DNA of 64,000 nt, from NCBI RefSeq assembly GCF_003415655.1, contig NZ_QRHC01000005.1, positions 186,001-250,000 on the forward strand, given 5' to 3'. Positions within the stretch are counted from its first letter, which is position 1. Every line of letters begins with the position of its first letter. The position numbers were made by a program, and so were the translations under genes. Positions 27,388 to 40,238 of this stretch are shown here, in pieces. The stretch comes from Vibrio maerlii. GTDB lineage: Bacteria; Pseudomonadota; Gammaproteobacteria; Enterobacterales; Vibrionaceae. The notes under the pieces were generated by a model that did no database searches, was not told where the DNA came from, and saw only the letters and a program-made list of their open reading frames with translations.

Positions 27388-27675
27388 TTATGCTTTGCTT
27401 TCTGTCGGTACAGCAGAGGTAGTATCACCACCTTGTTGCTTTTTCAGCTTGCGGTTCAAACGCTTAATCTTCAATTGTGCCTTTAGGTACATAGTTCCGA
27501 AGATAAGCCACGCTACACCAAACGCCGCAGCAAACACAACGCCAAGTAGTGTTGAGAGGTGGAATTCACCTTTTGCTAGCAGGTAGTTAAAGGTCACAAC
27601 TTCTTGGTTTTCAGCGCCCAAAGCTAATGTAATGAGGAATAACGCGATTACGAGGATTATTTTTATAATTTTCAC
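27388..27675 (-). CDS. lapA: LPS assembly protein LapA (YciS)
   Basis: 95 residues with two membrane helices (about 3-20 and 42-64) flanking NQEVVTFNYLLAKGEFHLSTLL, and a basic coiled-coil tail. Works with LapB at the inner membrane. GTG start behind AGGGG. Directly upstream of lapB. Confidence 0.92.
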   Translation of the reverse strand: MKIIKIILVIALFLITLALGAENQEVVTFNYLLAKGEFHLSTLLGVVFAAAFGVAWLIFGTMYLKAQLKIKRLNRKLKKQQGGDTTSAVPTESKA

Positions 27676-27760
27676 GGTCGATGCCCCTAGAAAAATCGAG
27701 TCTTTGATTATGCAGCAAAAAGCAGATTCAAGCTACGATTAACCGCTACGTTATCGTCAT

Positions 27761-27793
27761 AAAAAAGCGGCATACCTAGGCATACCGCTTTTT
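27761..27793 (-). terminator. Terminator between ihfB and lapA
   Basis: AAAAAGCGG pairs with CCGCTTTTT and the stem continues with two mismatches toward a TA loop. It separates ihfB from lapAB. Confidence 0.75.
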
Positions 27794-27837
27794 AAGTCTT
27801 TTGATAAATCAAAAAAACAAATTTTTAACTACTCTTA

Positions 27838-28122
27838 TTACATAGACGCATTAACGCGCTCACGTAATTCCTTACCTGGCTTAAAGTGTGGAACGTATTT
27901 ACCTTCCAGCTCCACTTTATCACCCGTCTTAGGGTTACGGCCTAGGCGAGGCTCACGGTAGTGTAGTGAGAAACTGCCAAATCCACGAATCTCGATTCGG
28001 TCACCACCCTCAAGTGTTGTCGCCATCTGTTCAAGAATATCTTTGACTGCATCTTCGATTTCTTTTGCTGATAAATGGGTTTGCTCGGCACAAAGTCGCT
28101 CGATCAACTCAGACTTAGTCAT
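27838..28122 (-). CDS. ihfB: Integration host factor beta subunit
   Basis: 94 residues, HU/IHF fold. The signature [24 protein letters not shown] and the [16 protein letters not shown] arm are intact. Dimerises with IhfA to bend DNA sharply at specific sites. Same order after rpsA as in E. coli. Confidence 0.97.
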   Translation of the reverse strand: MTKSELIERLCAEQTHLSAKEIEDAVKDILEQMATTLEGGDRIEIRGFGSFSLHYREPRLGRNPKTGDKVELEGKYVPHFKPGKELRERVNASM

Positions 28123-28180
28123 AATGTTCCTCAGTTCGTTTTTCTTTTTAAGAATTATAGACCTATCGAAAAATTAAGCA

Positions 28181-28208
28181 AAAAAAAAGGAGCCTTTCGG
28201 CTCCTTTT
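28181..28208 (-). terminator. Terminator of rpsA
   Basis: AAAAGGAGCC, loop TTTC, GGCTCCTTTT; the minus strand continues with eight T. Very strong. Confidence 0.88.
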
Positions 28209-28224
28209 CTAGCGATAATTTAAA

Positions 28225-29895
28225 TTATTCGCCTTTTGCAGCTTTGAATGCGTCTGCCATAGCGTTACCGAACGAAGCGTCGTCAGCTTTGTTCAGAGAA
28301 GCCATTGCTTCTTGCTCTTCAGCTTCATCTTTAGCTTTGATAGATAGGTTGATTACGCGGTTCTTACGGTCTACACCTGTGAACTTAGCTTCAACACTGT
28401 CACCAGCACTTAGGATTAGAGAAGCGTCTTCGATACGGTCACGAGATACTTCAGAAGCACGGATGTAACCTTCAACGCCGTCTACTAGTTCGATAGTAGC
28501 ACCTTTAGCGTCAACAGCAGTTACAGTACCGTTTACTAGAGCACCTTTCTTGTTGTCAGCTACGTATGCGTTGAACGGGTCGTTTTCCATTTGCTTGATG
28601 CCAAGAGAAATACGCTCACGGTCAGCGTCTACTGCTAGAACAACTGCAGAGATTTCGTCACCTTTCTTGTACTCACGTACTGCTTCTTCACCTGTAACAT
28701 TCCAAGAAATGTCAGATAGGTGAACAAGACCGTCGATGCCGCCTTCTAGACCGATGAAGATACCGAAGTCAGTGATAGACTTGATCTTACCAGTAACTTT
28801 ATCGCCTTTAGCTTGGATCTCTGCGAATGACTGCCATGGGTTAGCTTTACATTGTTTCAGACCTAGAGAGATACGACGACGTTCTTCGTCGATATCAAGA
28901 ACCATAACCTCAACTTCGTCGCCAACATTAACAACTTTAGATGGGTGGATGTTCTTGTTAGTCCAATCCATTTCAGAAACGTGTACTAGACCTTCAACGC
29001 CTTCTTCGATTTCAACGAAGCAGCCGTAGTCAGTTAGGTTAGTAACACGGCCAGAAAGCTTGTGACCTTCTGGGTAACGCTTAGCGATTGCTACCCATGG
29101 ATCTTCGCCTAGTTGCTTAAGACCTAGTGATACGCGAGTACGCTCACGGTCGAACTTAAGAACTTTAACTTGGATCTCGTCACCAACGTTAACGATCTCA
29201 GATGGGTGCTTAACACGCTTCCAAGCCATATCAGTGATATGTAGAAGACCGTCAACACCACCAAGGTCAACGAATGCACCGTAGTCAGTAAGGTTCTTAA
29301 CGATACCTTTAACTTCAGAACCTTCTTGTAGAGTTTCAAGAAGTTCGTCACGCTCAACGCTGTTCTCAGATTCGATAACTGCGCGGCGAGAAACAACTAC
29401 GTTGTTACGCTTCTGGTCAAGTTTGATAACTTTGAACTCTAGCTCTTTGTTTTCTAGGTGAGCAGTGTCACGGATAGGACGTACGTCTACAAGAGAGCCA
29501 GGAAGGAAAGCACGGATACCGTTTAGTTCAACAGTGAAACCGCCTTTAACTTTACCGTTGATGATACCAACAACAGTTTCAGCTTCTTCGTAAGCTTTCT
29601 CAAGAACGATCCAAGCTTCGTGACGCTTAGCTTTCTCACGAGAAAGTTGAGTTTCACCGAAACCATCTTCAACAGCGTCTAGAGCTACGTCTACTTCAGC
29701 GCCAACTTCAACTTCAAGTTCGCCAGCAGCGTTCTTGAATTGTTCAGCTGGGATAGCAGACTCAGACTTAAGACCAGCGTCAACAAGAACGAAACCGTTC
29801 TCGATAGCTACTACAGTACCTTTAACGATGCTGCCTTGTTGGAATTCTGTTTCGTTTAGAAACTCTTCAAAGAGTTGAGCAAAAGATTCAGTCAT
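28225..29895 (-). CDS. rpsA: Ribosomal protein S1
   Basis: 556 residues with six S1 RNA-binding domains, each with the [18 protein letters not shown] loop ([38 protein letters not shown] and so on). S1 recruits mRNA to the 30S subunit. Codon use is highly biased, as expected for strong expression. The start lacks a strong ribosome-binding site (only GAAG), consistent with autogenous control through its leader. Confidence 0.98.
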   Translation of the reverse strand: MTESFAQLFEEFLNETEFQQGSIVKGTVVAIENGFVLVDAGLKSESAIPAEQFKNAAGELEVEVGAEVDVALDAVEDGFGETQLSREKAKRHEAWIVLEKAYEEAETVVGIINGKVKGGFTVELNGIRAFLPGSLVDVRPIRDTAHLENKELEFKVIKLDQKRNNVVVSRRAVIESENSVERDELLETLQEGSEVKGIVKNLTDYGAFVDLGGVDGLLHITDMAWKRVKHPSEIVNVGDEIQVKVLKFDRERTRVSLGLKQLGEDPWVAIAKRYPEGHKLSGRVTNLTDYGCFVEIEEGVEGLVHVSEMDWTNKNIHPSKVVNVGDEVEVMVLDIDEERRRISLGLKQCKANPWQSFAEIQAKGDKVTGKIKSITDFGIFIGLEGGIDGLVHLSDISWNVTGEEAVREYKKGDEISAVVLAVDADRERISLGIKQMENDPFNAYVADNKKGALVNGTVTAVDAKGATIELVDGVEGYIRASEVSRDRIEDASLILSAGDSVEAKFTGVDRKNRVINLSIKAKDEAEEQEAMASLNKADDASFGNAMADAFKAAKGE

Positions 29896-29922
29896 TATTT
29901 AATCTTCAATTAATTAAACGTC

Positions 29923-30028
29923 CATGGGTATCCTACCGCATGGGGTTGATAAATTCGCCGGTCATCATCCTTGCGACCAACGGTTCTTGCCTCTTACCTA
30001 ATAAGAGCAATACCTGTTACCGAGGTAA
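29923..30028 (-). promoter_or_regulatory. rpsA leader with S1 autoregulatory-type hairpins
   Basis: Four hairpins on the minus strand between cmk and rpsA: TTACC/GGTAA (30017-30028), CTCTTA/TAAGAG with AGG in the loop (29991-30007), GGTC/GACC with AAGGAT in the loop (29960-29978), and CATG-GGTA/TACC-CATG with GGA in the loop (29923-29942). In E. coli the rpsA leader has GGA-bearing apical loops that replace a normal ribosome-binding site and mediate S1 feedback. Confidence 0.7.
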
Positions 30029-30054
30029 TAAGCACCGCCCTTAATTATAGAGTA

Positions 30055-30732
30055 TTAAGCAAGCTTAGATTCGATATATTCACGTGCTTTTTCGACCACT
30101 TCATCGATACTCATCGATGTAGAGTCAAGCACTAGCGCATCCTCAGCGGGACGTAATGGCGCAACCGCACGGTTACGATCTCGGTCGTCTCGCTCTTGGA
30201 TCTCGCTCAAAAGGTCGCCAAATTTAACATCTAAACCTTTAAGTTGCAACTGTTTAAGGCGTCTTTGAGCACGCTCTTCAGCACTTGCATCTAGGAAGAT
30301 TTTTGCTTCAGCTTCTTGGAACACAACCGTCCCCATATCGCGACCATCAGCCACAAGGCCAGGTGCTTCTGCAAATGCACGTTGACGACGCAGCAGAGCT
30401 TCACGCACGCGTGGTAAAGCCGCTACTTTTGAAGCTGCCATTCCAGTCTCTTCTTTACGAAGCTCACCAGAAACATCTTCACCTTCAAGGATAACCTTTA
30501 CCAGATCACCCTCAGCAATAAACTGTACATCTAAGTGTGTCGCTAGAGGCACTAACGCATCTTCAGACTCAAGGCTTACGCCGTGGTGAATCGCAGCAAG
30601 CGCAAGTACGCGATAAATCGCACCAGAGTCTAATAAATGAAAGCCGAGTTGTTTCGCCAACAGCATACAAAGCGTGCCTTTACCAGCACCGCTTGGTCCA
30701 TCTACGGTAATTACCGGAGTGTGAGAGGACAT
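30055..30732 (-). CDS. cmk: Cytidylate kinase
   Basis: 225 residues; phosphorylates CMP and dCMP. P-loop GPSGAGKGT near residue 12, [12 protein letters not shown] and the [13 protein letters not shown] lid are present. I start at the ATG at 30732, behind GGAG; the 39 upstream residues of the longer frame are not family sequence. cmk-rpsA order is conserved. Confidence 0.95.
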   Translation of the reverse strand: MSSHTPVITVDGPSGAGKGTLCMLLAKQLGFHLLDSGAIYRVLALAAIHHGVSLESEDALVPLATHLDVQFIAEGDLVKVILEGEDVSGELRKEETGMAASKVAALPRVREALLRRQRAFAEAPGLVADGRDMGTVVFQEAEAKIFLDASAEERAQRRLKQLQLKGLDVKFGDLLSEIQERDDRDRNRAVAPLRPAEDALVLDSTSMSIDEVVEKAREYIESKLA

Positions 30733-30852
30733 AAGAACTCCACGTTGATGAGGATTATAGTATTCAGGCTCAAGCCTACTTTTTCGGTGGCATATTATAG
30801 GCGCAAAGCCACTGAGTAGCGAGGATAAATTGGGGAAACTTATCGACATGAC

Positions 30853-30891
30853 AAAAAGAAAGGCTCTTTAGAACTGGTTCTAAAGAGCCTT
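30853..30891 (-). terminator. Terminator of sohB
   Basis: Perfect 15-bp arms AAGGCTCTTTAGAAC and its complement around TG; the minus strand continues TTCTTTTTG. Confidence 0.85.
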
Positions 30892-30913
30892 ATATACGTA
30901 TCAATGCTTTTGG

Positions 30914-31975
30914 TTAAACGATTGGTTTTTGGCCTCTTTCAATCAGTTTAAGCAATACGTTATCCGCCGCTTTACCCGCAACACCGGCTAACTTATCAGC
31001 GAGCTTCTTCTTCTGCGTGTAATGGATAGCCAATACCGTCTTATTTTTACACGCTTCAATAACAAGGTCGTCTGATGTTTTTATTTCGTCGACAAGACCA
31101 AGCTCATGAGCCTGTGTGCCAAACCAATGTTCACCTGTCGCTACCTTTTCCAGATCAAGCTCAGGTCGATGGTCTCGAATAAAGTCTTTGAACAATACAT
31201 GTGTCTCTTCGAGCTCTTGCTTGAATTTCTCTCGAGCTTTGTCAGTATTCTCACCGAACATAGTCAGTGTGCGCTTGTACTCGCCTGCTGTCAGTTGCTC
31301 ATATTCGATATCAAACTTCTTAAGTACTTTATTGAAATTAGGTAACTGGGCAATGACACCAATAGATCCAACAATAGCAAACGGAGCAGAAACAATTTTA
31401 TCGGCAATACATGCCATCATGTAGCCACCGCTTGCTGCAACCTTGTCGACAGAAATAGTCAGAGGCAAACCAGCCGCCTTGATACGATCAAGTTGAGAAG
31501 AAGCCAAACCGTAGGCGTGAACCATGCCACCTCCTGATTCCAAGCGCAGCAAAACTTCATCGCCTTCTTTTGCGACAGCAAGTACAGCAGTGACCTCTTC
31601 ACGTAATGAAGCGACCTCTTTCGCATCAATACTGCCATTAAAATCAAGTACAAATAGGTGAGGTTCGTGCGTTGCTTTTAAATCACCTGACTTGGCGGCT
31701 TGCTTCACTTCTTTCTCACGTGCTTTTTGTTTGTCTTTTTCCGCTTTCTTTTCGGTTTTTGCACGTGCTTTTAAGAATGTGTCATCGTGCAGGTGGTGTT
31801 CTAGTTGGCTAACGGTATTCTTATAGCGCTCAGACAAGTCCGTTACTTCTAGCTCACCTTTTGCCGCACCTTGCTTAGAGCCGACAGCCTTTGCAATCAC
31901 AAGAATAGCGATAATCGCAATTACGACAGTCGCAATCTTGGCTAAAAACAGCCCGTAATCTAACAAAAATTCCAA
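30914..31975 (-). CDS. sohB: Inner-membrane peptidase SohB (S49 family)
   Basis: 353 residues from a TTG at 31975 (EFLLDYGLFLAKIATVV), behind GGAGAGGA; this matches E. coli SohB in start and length, whereas the longer open frame would run across the divergent yciK start. One N-terminal membrane helix, a charged coiled-coil (about 60-115), then the S49 domain with the serine in VDKVAASGGYMMA and the lysine in LTAGEYKRT. Probably a signal-peptide or membrane-protein peptidase facing the periplasm. Confidence 0.9.
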   Translation of the reverse strand: MEFLLDYGLFLAKIATVVIAIIAILVIAKAVGSKQGAAKGELEVTDLSERYKNTVSQLEHHLHDDTFLKARAKTEKKAEKDKQKAREKEVKQAAKSGDLKATHEPHLFVLDFNGSIDAKEVASLREEVTAVLAVAKEGDEVLLRLESGGGMVHAYGLASSQLDRIKAAGLPLTISVDKVAASGGYMMACIADKIVSAPFAIVGSIGVIAQLPNFNKVLKKFDIEYEQLTAGEYKRTLTMFGENTDKAREKFKQELEETHVLFKDFIRDHRPELDLEKVATGEHWFGTQAHELGLVDEIKTSDDLVIEACKNKTVLAIHYTQKKKLADKLAGVAGKAADNVLLKLIERGQKPIV

Positions 31976-32050
31976 TGTATTATCCTCTCCTTTCAGAATT
32001 GGTGTATTGTAACCGAAATTTCCCACAATAAAACTGACAAGGAAAACTGC

Positions 32051-32794
32051 GTGGACTACACAATTGCTGATAACGCCCTCAAAGATAAAGTCATTCTCGT
32101 TACTGGTGCAGGAGATGGCATCGGTAAGCAAGCCGCTATCAGCTATGCTGAACAGGGTGCAACGGTGATTCTTTTGGGCCGTACAGTAAAGAAACTAGAA
32201 GCGACCTACGACGCGATTGAAGCCGCTGGTTTCGCACAACCAGCCATCGTCCCTCTTGATATGAAGGGTGCGACGAAACAGAACTATATCGATATGGTTG
32301 AAACCATCGAAGGCCAATTCGGTCGCCTTGACGGTGTGCTTCACAGCGCAAGTCAATTAGGTGTGATTAGCCCGTTTGAACAAATCGACGAAGAGACTTA
32401 TGACGAACTGATGCAAGTAAACGTAAAAGCTCAGTTCTTGATGACACAAGCAGTTTTACCTTTGCTACGTAAATCTGACGACGCCAGCCTTATCTTTACT
32501 TCTTCAACTGTCGGCCACAGCGGCCGAGCATTCTGGGGAACTTATGCAATGTCCAAGTTTGCTACTGAAGGCATGATGCAAGTTCTGGCGGATGAGCTAA
32601 GCGATACTTCTGTTCGAGTCAACGCAGTCAACCCTGGAGCGACACGCACAGGCATGCGTGCAAAAGCCTACCCGGCAGAAGACGCAATGACACTAAAAAC
32701 GCCACTCGATATCATGCCATTATACCTTTACCTAATGGCGCCTGAGAGCAAAAGTGTTAACGGCCAGTGCATCGATGCACAGCCTAAACGATAG
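32051..32794 (+). CDS. yciK: SDR-family oxidoreductase YciK
   Basis: 247 residues: TGAGDGIGKQAA cofactor motif, HSAS, catalytic Ser in FTSSTVGHSGRAFWGTYAMSK and the YxxxK pair. GTG start with AAGGA ahead. Conserved neighbour of sohB in gammaproteobacteria; substrate unknown. Divergent from sohB with 75 bp between starts. Confidence 0.92.
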   Translation: MDYTIADNALKDKVILVTGAGDGIGKQAAISYAEQGATVILLGRTVKKLEATYDAIEAAGFAQPAIVPLDMKGATKQNYIDMVETIEGQFGRLDGVLHSASQLGVISPFEQIDEETYDELMQVNVKAQFLMTQAVLPLLRKSDDASLIFTSSTVGHSGRAFWGTYAMSKFATEGMMQVLADELSDTSVRVNAVNPGATRTGMRAKAYPAEDAMTLKTPLDIMPLYLYLMAPESKSVNGQCIDAQPKR

Positions 32795-32847
32795 ATCAGT
32801 TTAAGCTCGGTATAATACGAAGCGAAACTATTGCTACGTCTCAAAAC

Positions 32848-32883
32848 AAAGGGGCTGACGTAAAAAACGTCAGCCCCCTTTTA
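32848..32883. terminator. Convergent terminator between yciK and serS
   Basis: 11-bp arms GGGGCTGACGT / ACGTCAGCCCC, loop AAAAA, T-rich tails on both strands. Confidence 0.88.
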
Positions 32884-32902
32884 TTCCGCAATCGCGTGGC
32901 GA

Positions 32903-34225
<1,323 letters not shown>

Positions 34226-34234
34226 TTAGGTTGT

Positions 34235-34263
34235 GAAAAACGGATGAAAACCATTCATCCGTT
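34235..34263 (-). terminator. Terminator after rarA
   Basis: Perfect 10-bp arms AACGGATGAA / TTCATCCGTT; minus strand continues TTTTTC. Separates ftsK-lolA-rarA from serS. Confidence 0.8.
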
Positions 34264-34300
34264 ATAAAAATTTTATCTTGGTAACGATAACGAAAAGACA

Positions 34301-35650
34301 CTATTTTTCATAGCGCTTTTGTGGGCTTTTTGCGTCTAAATCAGCCAAGTAATCTAACTTTTCACCAATTTTGGTTTCTAAGCCTCGATTTGTTGGATGA
34401 TAGTAACGAGTTTGTTCCATTTCTGGAGGGAAATAGACCTCCCCCGCAGCATAAGCGCCTGGTTCGTCATGCGCGTATCGATACTCAGCACCGTACCCAA
34501 GATCTTTCATCAAGTTAGTTGGCGCATTGCGTAGGTGATGAGGGACTTCATATTCGGGTAGATCTCGCGCATCTGACAACGCTTGCTTCCATGCTGTATA
34601 GACTGAGTTGCTCTTTGGAGCACAAGCAAGATAAACAACCGCTTGCGCTAGTGCCCTCTCACCTTCGTAAGCTCCCACTCGCTGGAAGCAATCCCAAGCC
34701 GATATTGCAACCTGCATAGCGCGAGGATCAGCATTGCCAATATCTTCAGAAGCAATAGCGAGTAGCCTACGAGCAATATACAAAGGGTCGCAACCAGCCG
34801 AAATCATTCTAGCTGACCAATATAAAGCCGCATCAGGGTTAGAGCCTCTAATCGACTTATGAACTGCCGAAATAAGGTCATACCAAATATCACCCTTGTT
34901 ATCAAAGCGAGAGACTTTCGTCCCTGCTACCTCGGCTAGCAGCTCTAAGGTGATAATCTTCTCACCTTCTGAGGTTTCCTGCGCCATATCATAAAGAAGT
35001 TCAAGGTAGTTCAGTGACATACGAGCATCACCATTCACTAGCTCTGAGAGACTATCAAGAACTTCATCATGAAACTGAGCTTTAACGTTACCTAAGCCAC
35101 GCTCAGTATCTTCAACCGCTTGCGTTATGGCTTGTTTAATTTCTTCAGTAGAAAGGGAGGTGAGCTTATATACACGGGCACGTGATAACAATGCGTTGTT
35201 AAGCTCAAACGAGGGATTCTCAGTCGTAGCACCGATGAAGGTAACCGTACCGTCTTCAATATGCGGTAAGAAAGCATCTTGCTGCGATTTATTGAATCGG
35301 TGCACCTCATCAACAAACAAGATTGTTCTGCGCCCGCTGAGTTTGTTCTCTCGAGCTTTATCGATAGCCAGCCGAATGTCTTTTACGCCAGAAGTCACCG
35401 CCGACACGCGCTCTACTTCTGCATTAGCATAATTCGCAGCAACTTCAGCAAGCGTCGTTTTACCCGTACCGGGTGGGCCCCACAGAATCATCGAGTGGAT
35501 ATGACCCGCCTCTAACGCTCTACGCAGAGGTTTGTTTGGTCCAAGAACATGCTGTTGCCCTATGTACTGTTCGACAGTTTGTGGGCGCATTTTTGCAGCA
35601 AGGGGACGAAAATCTTCGTCCCCTGAAAAGTCTAATGAATAGTTGCTCAT
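34301..35650 (-). CDS. rarA: Replication-associated recombination ATPase RarA (MgsA)
   Basis: 449 residues; AAA+ clamp-loader-like ATPase acting at stalled forks. Walker [10 protein letters not shown] near residue 58, Walker [17 protein letters not shown], sensor [12 protein letters not shown], and a C-terminal tetramerisation region. Starts 9 bp after lolA in the ftsK-lolA-rarA operon. Confidence 0.96.
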   Translation of the reverse strand: MSNYSLDFSGDEDFRPLAAKMRPQTVEQYIGQQHVLGPNKPLRRALEAGHIHSMILWGPPGTGKTTLAEVAANYANAEVERVSAVTSGVKDIRLAIDKARENKLSGRRTILFVDEVHRFNKSQQDAFLPHIEDGTVTFIGATTENPSFELNNALLSRARVYKLTSLSTEEIKQAITQAVEDTERGLGNVKAQFHDEVLDSLSELVNGDARMSLNYLELLYDMAQETSEGEKIITLELLAEVAGTKVSRFDNKGDIWYDLISAVHKSIRGSNPDAALYWSARMISAGCDPLYIARRLLAIASEDIGNADPRAMQVAISAWDCFQRVGAYEGERALAQAVVYLACAPKSNSVYTAWKQALSDARDLPEYEVPHHLRNAPTNLMKDLGYGAEYRYAHDEPGAYAAGEVYFPPEMEQTRYYHPTNRGLETKIGEKLDYLADLDAKSPQKRYEK

Positions 35651-35659
35651 TAATAACTC

Positions 35660-36253
35660 TTATCGTTGATCGTCTATCTCAACGCCTTCAGGCACTTGGA
35701 AAGCAAAGCGTTTGCTATCTGGCTTTTGTTGTTCAATTTGAGCAAAAACAAATTCACTGCGTTGACCATCTTGCTCAACGACCTTAAAGCCTTTCACAAC
35801 GCCATTATCGTCAATTTCAATGATGAACTGGCCCTGAGTTGAATCGTCAGCAGTTGGAAACAGAGTAAACTCATCGGCACTCTGCTCTACACGGTAAGCT
35901 TCCCAATCGCTTGCTTGATTACGAGTGAGTAGGACGAACGGCGTTTGCGCTGTCGCTTGCTCTTGCTTATAGATAGTTACTTGCTCGATAAACGGACTGT
36001 AATACCATAGGTCTTCACCATCAGAGACTAGCAAGTTCTCATCAGGGTAAGTGGTTTCCCAACGAAATAGACTAGGGCGAGCAATTTCTACGGTACCCTC
36101 ACCTTCCATCAACAGTTCACCATCAGGGCTAATCACCTTTTGAGCAAACTCTGCACTGAAACCCTCGCTCATAGTCAAGCGTTGGTTGAGTTCTTCTTTT
36201 GGCGCAGCAAATACTGAGCAGCTTGCTAGCAATAAAACCAATAGTTTTTTCAT
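35660..36253 (-). CDS. lolA: Periplasmic lipoprotein carrier LolA
   Basis: 197 residues. Signal peptide ([17 protein letters not shown]) followed by the LolA half-barrel: [39 protein letters not shown]. The protein ferries lipoproteins from LolCDE to LolB. The cysteine in the signal region is not in a convincing lipobox. It lies 14 bp after ftsK. Confidence 0.95.
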   Translation of the reverse strand: MKKLLVLLLASCSVFAAPKEELNQRLTMSEGFSAEFAQKVISPDGELLMEGEGTVEIARPSLFRWETTYPDENLLVSDGEDLWYYSPFIEQVTIYKQEQATAQTPFVLLTRNQASDWEAYRVEQSADEFTLFPTADDSTQGQFIIEIDDNGVVKGFKVVEQDGQRSEFVFAQIEQQKPDSKRFAFQVPEGVEIDDQR

Positions 36254-36267
36254 TTATAATCCTAAAA

Positions 36268-39200
36268 TTAATCTTTAATCGGCGGTGGCGCGAGAACTTC
36301 ACGGTTACCGTTATGGCCCGGTGCACTCACAATACCCTGAGCTTCGAGTTGCTCAACAATACGCGCAGCTCGGTTATAGCCAATCTTAAACTTGCGCTGA
36401 ACGCCTGAAACCGAGCCACGACGAGTCTCCGTTACATGCTCAACGACTTGGTCAAACAATGGATCGACATCCTCGTCGCCTTCCATCTTCTCTCCGGGAA
36501 GAAGGGTGTCCGCTGTTTGTTCCCCATTCGTGATCTCATCAATATATTGAGGCTTACCGCGCGCTTTCCAATCATTGACCACCGCGTGAACATCATCGTC
36601 CGAAGCAAACGCGCCGTGAACACGGATAGTGTGGCTTGAACCTGGCGGTAGATAAAGCATGTCACCCATTCCAAGTAACGATTCTGCCCCACCTTGGTCA
36701 AGGATAGTACGTGAGTCGGTCTTAGTAGAAACAGTGAAGGCGACACGCGTTGGAATGTTGGCTTTAATCAAACCGGTAATAACATCTACCGATGGACGTT
36801 GCGTCGCAAGAATCAAGTGAATACCCGCTGCACGTGCTTTTTGAGCAAGACGAGCAATCAGCTCTTCAACCTTTTTACCCACAACCATCATTAGGTCAGC
36901 GAATTCATCCACGACAACAACAATCGTCGGCAACTTCTCAAGTAACGGAGCCTCAGGGTCCATGCTATCGCCTGGCTGCCACAATGGATCTCGAATTGGG
37001 TGCCCTGCTTCCGCTGCCATCTTAAGTTTGTCGTTGTAGCCTTTTAGATTTCTTACACCGACCGCTGACATCAACTTGTATCGACGCTCCATTTCACCCA
37101 CACACCAACGAAGTGCATTTGAAGCATCCTTCATGTCGGTAACCACTTCCGACAATAGATGTGGGATACCTTCATAGATAGAAAGTTCCAACATTTTCGG
37201 GTCGATCATAATGAAACGAAGATCTTCTGGCGTTGCTTTGTACAGCATACTCAAGATCATGACGTTTACACCCACCGACTTACCTGAACCGGTAGTACCA
37301 GCAACCAACACGTGAGGCATCTTGCCGATATCCGCAATCACTGCCTCACCTGCAATGTCCTGCCCCATAACCACGGTGGTTGGTGATTTAGCTTCAATAA
37401 ACTGTTGGCTGCCTACCACATCAGAGAAGAATACGGTTTGACGGCTCATATTAGGTAGCTCAAGGCCTACATAAGGTTTACCAGGAATCACTTCGACAAC
37501 ACGCACTGCCATTGCAGACAAAGAACGCGCTAAGTCCATTGAAAGGCTTGAAATACGGCTTACCTTCACACCCGGAGCAAGGTCTAACTCAAAACGAGTG
37601 ATCACGGGGCCAGGGAAAATATCCACTACTTCGGCTTTGATCTTGTAATCTGCCAGCTTAGCTTCAACCAAGCGAGCGATCTCTTCAAGTGCATCACGGT
37701 CGATGAAGTTGTCGCGCTTCTCTGGGTGATAAAGCAATTCTAATGTTGGCATTGGAGAGGTTGGCTTGGGTAAGTTCGGCTCTTTTTGTACCAAGAATGG
37801 ATTTTGTTCTGCAGCCATATTGGCTTGTGCTTCAGATACAATACTTTGGAAAGCAGCTACATCCGCATCTTGATGAACCGGTGGCACTTCTGCAGCAATT
37901 TGTTCTGTCACTTCTTCAAACACTGGTGCCGAGACATCACTTTCAACATGTTGCTGCGCAACAACCTCTTCAAAACCTTGAGGTTCAACATTCGGTTGGT
38001 CAAAGACTCGTTCTTCAACAACTGGCTCAATAATTTGTGTTTCCGGAGTAAATACTGGTTGTTCAACAACAGGCTCAACAGTCGGTGTTTGTCGTACTAC
38101 TTGCTCCGCAGAATCCGCTTCTGACGTTTGAGTAATGAACTCATGTTGAGTACTTTCTACTGCTGCAGTGATTTGTTCTGTCGTAGGCTCAATATGGTGA
38201 TGAGCAGTATCAGACTCTTGCGCAATCTGCTGCAAAGTTTCCATCGAGATAAGAGGTTCTTCGACATCACTAATTTCTTGAACGGAAGTGGCTTCATCTT
38301 GTGCATGCACAACAGCTTCATTTTTCTGCTGAGTTTCAGTCTGAGTTATCTCGCGAGAAGCTAGCTGAGACTCTTGCTGCGCAAAGTCGTCATGTGCAAT
38401 AGCATCTTGCTCAAGCTGATCAATTGTTGCACCCAGCTGTCTTGAACGTTCTTCATCAGCGTACTGTTCAATCTTATGAGAAGCATCTTGCTGAGTCGCT
38501 TGTTGATACACGGGGTGTGGATTTGTCGCTTGCTGCGCCATTTGATGATGTACAGGAGCTTGCTGTTCGACTGAATGCTCAGGTTCTGCATATTGAGGTG
38601 CTGAAGGCATATGAATATTAAATTGACGTTTCTCAGGCGTTTGAGTCTGTGGCTCAGTTTGAGTTGTCAGGGGATCATCAATGTCAACCTGATCCATTGG
38701 AATGGAGAAGCCAATCGTATTTTCATCTTGGTCAAGTTTCGGCTCTGGGTCATTCAGCTGAGCTTTGATAGTTTCATTGTTAGTTCCGCGGATTTTATTC
38801 ACCACCCACGTGAAGCCATCAATCGCGCCGTTGCCAAGCCACTCGACTATCGTTAGCCAAGAAATCCCTGTGAGCAACGTAAAGCCAGCGCCCCATAAGA
38901 AAAGGAATACCAGTGTAGAACCTAGCACATTGAGAGTTGGCATAGCTAAGCTAGTGAGTACATCACCAACCACACCACCAGAAGAAAAATACCAGATATC
39001 GTCAAAGTTAATATCCGCTAGCCCACACCCAGTTAAAATGAGCAAAGTCAGACCTAAAAGACGAGTGCCCCAGATCATGAAATCAATTTTGTCTTCTTTA
39101 TCTCGATTACGGAAACTGATCCAAGTAGCAGCCGTTAAAATAACCGGGATTGGGTAGGCTAATGAACCAAAAGTGAAGAAGAGTGTATCGGCAATCCAAG

Positions 39201-39432
39201 CACCTAATAGCCCACCAGCATTATTAACTGTGCCACCCCATGCGGTTTGTGACCATGAGGGATCGGCTGGGTTAAATGACAATAATGCGATAGCAAAAAA
39301 AATCGAGCTTAAAATACCCAGGATCAGACCGCATTCCCGCAAACGCTGAAAACCACTCAGCCTTGAGGTACTGTTCGACTCTTCCCCTGTCTTAAGAATT
39401 GTTTCAACGGTGTTTGGGTTCTCTTTGAGCAT
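36268..39432 (-). CDS. ftsK: DNA translocase FtsK
   Basis: 1054 residues. Four to five membrane helices in the first 205 residues anchor it at the septum. A low-complexity Gln/Glu/Val/Pro linker spans about 210-570. The motor domain (about 575-960) has Walker [11 protein letters not shown] and Walker [14 protein letters not shown]. The C-terminal gamma winged-helix (about 985-1045) recognises KOPS. It aligns the dif sites and activates XerCD. Positioned after lrp as in E. coli. Confidence 0.97.
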   Translation of the reverse strand: MLKENPNTVETILKTGEESNSTSRLSGFQRLRECGLILGILSSIFFAIALLSFNPADPSWSQTAWGGTVNNAGGLLGAWIADTLFFTFGSLAYPIPVILTAATWISFRNRDKEDKIDFMIWGTRLLGLTLLILTGCGLADINFDDIWYFSSGGVVGDVLTSLAMPTLNVLGSTLVFLFLWGAGFTLLTGISWLTIVEWLGNGAIDGFTWVVNKIRGTNNETIKAQLNDPEPKLDQDENTIGFSIPMDQVDIDDPLTTQTEPQTQTPEKRQFNIHMPSAPQYAEPEHSVEQQAPVHHQMAQQATNPHPVYQQATQQDASHKIEQYADEERSRQLGATIDQLEQDAIAHDDFAQQESQLASREITQTETQQKNEAVVHAQDEATSVQEISDVEEPLISMETLQQIAQESDTAHHHIEPTTEQITAAVESTQHEFITQTSEADSAEQVVRQTPTVEPVVEQPVFTPETQIIEPVVEERVFDQPNVEPQGFEEVVAQQHVESDVSAPVFEEVTEQIAAEVPPVHQDADVAAFQSIVSEAQANMAAEQNPFLVQKEPNLPKPTSPMPTLELLYHPEKRDNFIDRDALEEIARLVEAKLADYKIKAEVVDIFPGPVITRFELDLAPGVKVSRISSLSMDLARSLSAMAVRVVEVIPGKPYVGLELPNMSRQTVFFSDVVGSQQFIEAKSPTTVVMGQDIAGEAVIADIGKMPHVLVAGTTGSGKSVGVNVMILSMLYKATPEDLRFIMIDPKMLELSIYEGIPHLLSEVVTDMKDASNALRWCVGEMERRYKLMSAVGVRNLKGYNDKLKMAAEAGHPIRDPLWQPGDSMDPEAPLLEKLPTIVVVVDEFADLMMVVGKKVEELIARLAQKARAAGIHLILATQRPSVDVITGLIKANIPTRVAFTVSTKTDSRTILDQGGAESLLGMGDMLYLPPGSSHTIRVHGAFASDDDVHAVVNDWKARGKPQYIDEITNGEQTADTLLPGEKMEGDEDVDPLFDQVVEHVTETRRGSVSGVQRKFKIGYNRAARIVEQLEAQGIVSAPGHNGNREVLAPPPIKD

Positions 39433-39484
39433 AAACCAACTAACTAAAAATAATCACATCCTGTGATGTCGAACCTTTCGAATC

Positions 39485-39514
39485 ACAAATAAATAGAGCG
39501 GCTTACGCCGCTCT
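39485..39514 (-). terminator. Terminator of lrp
   Basis: Perfect 8-bp arms AGAGCGGC / GCCGCTCT, loop TTAC; minus strand continues ATTTATTTG. Confidence 0.7.
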
Positions 39515-39587
39515 TGAGATTTAACCATATTCAGGACTAAATGTCATAAGCCTGAATGCGGGAATCAACTACCCTGAGTGATATTGA

Positions 39588-40082
39588 CTATCGAGTCTTA
39601 ATCACTAGTTGGTTACTTTGCTTCACTTCTTCCATTACTACGTATGTACGAGTGTCATTTACACCCGGAAGACGCAGTAGAGTATCGCCTAGTAACTTAC
39701 GGTAAGCACTCATATCTGATACACGGGTCTTCAACAAGTAGTCGAAGTCACCGGATACTAAATGACACTCTTGGATATCATCCAGTTTTTGAACCGCTGT
39801 ATTAAACTGTTCAAACACATCTGGTGCACCACGATTTAACGTAATTTCAACAAACACCAAAAGAGAGGCATCAAGATATTGAGGATTAAGAAGGGCTGTA
39901 TAGCCAGTAATGTAGCCTTGACGTTCTAAACGACGAACACGCTCCAGACACGGCGTTGGAGACAAGCCCACTCGTTTAGACAGTTCAACGTTCGAAATTC
40001 GACCGTCTTTTTGTAGCTCATTTAAAATGTTGCGATCGATTCGATCGAGTTCCTTGGACGGCTTCTTATAATTTTCTGCCAT
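39588..40082 (-). CDS. lrp: Leucine-responsive regulatory protein Lrp
   Basis: 164 residues, matching the Vibrio global Lrp as I recall it: winged HTH (LDRIDRNILNELQKDGRISNVELSKRVGLSPTPCLERVRRLE) and RAM domain with GDFDYLLKTRV. It controls amino-acid metabolism according to leucine and alanine. Divergent from ald across 156 bp of A+T-rich DNA, suggesting that Lrp controls ald. Confidence 0.97.
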   Translation of the reverse strand: MAENYKKPSKELDRIDRNILNELQKDGRISNVELSKRVGLSPTPCLERVRRLERQGYITGYTALLNPQYLDASLLVFVEITLNRGAPDVFEQFNTAVQKLDDIQECHLVSGDFDYLLKTRVSDMSAYRKLLGDTLLRLPGVNDTRTYVVMEEVKQSNQLVIKTR

Positions 40083-40238
40083 TTTTTATTCCACCTTATT
40101 ACTTCCTTGCAAATAAATATACTACAACTTTTTAATATTCAGTATCAAATTTTATTTATAGCGCTCTATACTAGATATTAATTCGACAGAATTACCCTAC
40201 ATATAGTTATAACAACCAAAATAAAACGAGGAGTCAGG

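Noticed and set aside
31975..32131. Long N-terminal extension of sohB
   Set aside because: It overlaps the divergent yciK start and lacks family similarity; the TTG at 31975 has a good ribosome-binding site and gives the right length.
37743..38124. Overlapping frames opposite the ftsK linker
   Set aside because: They arise from the low-complexity Gln/Glu/Val linker of ftsK read backwards.
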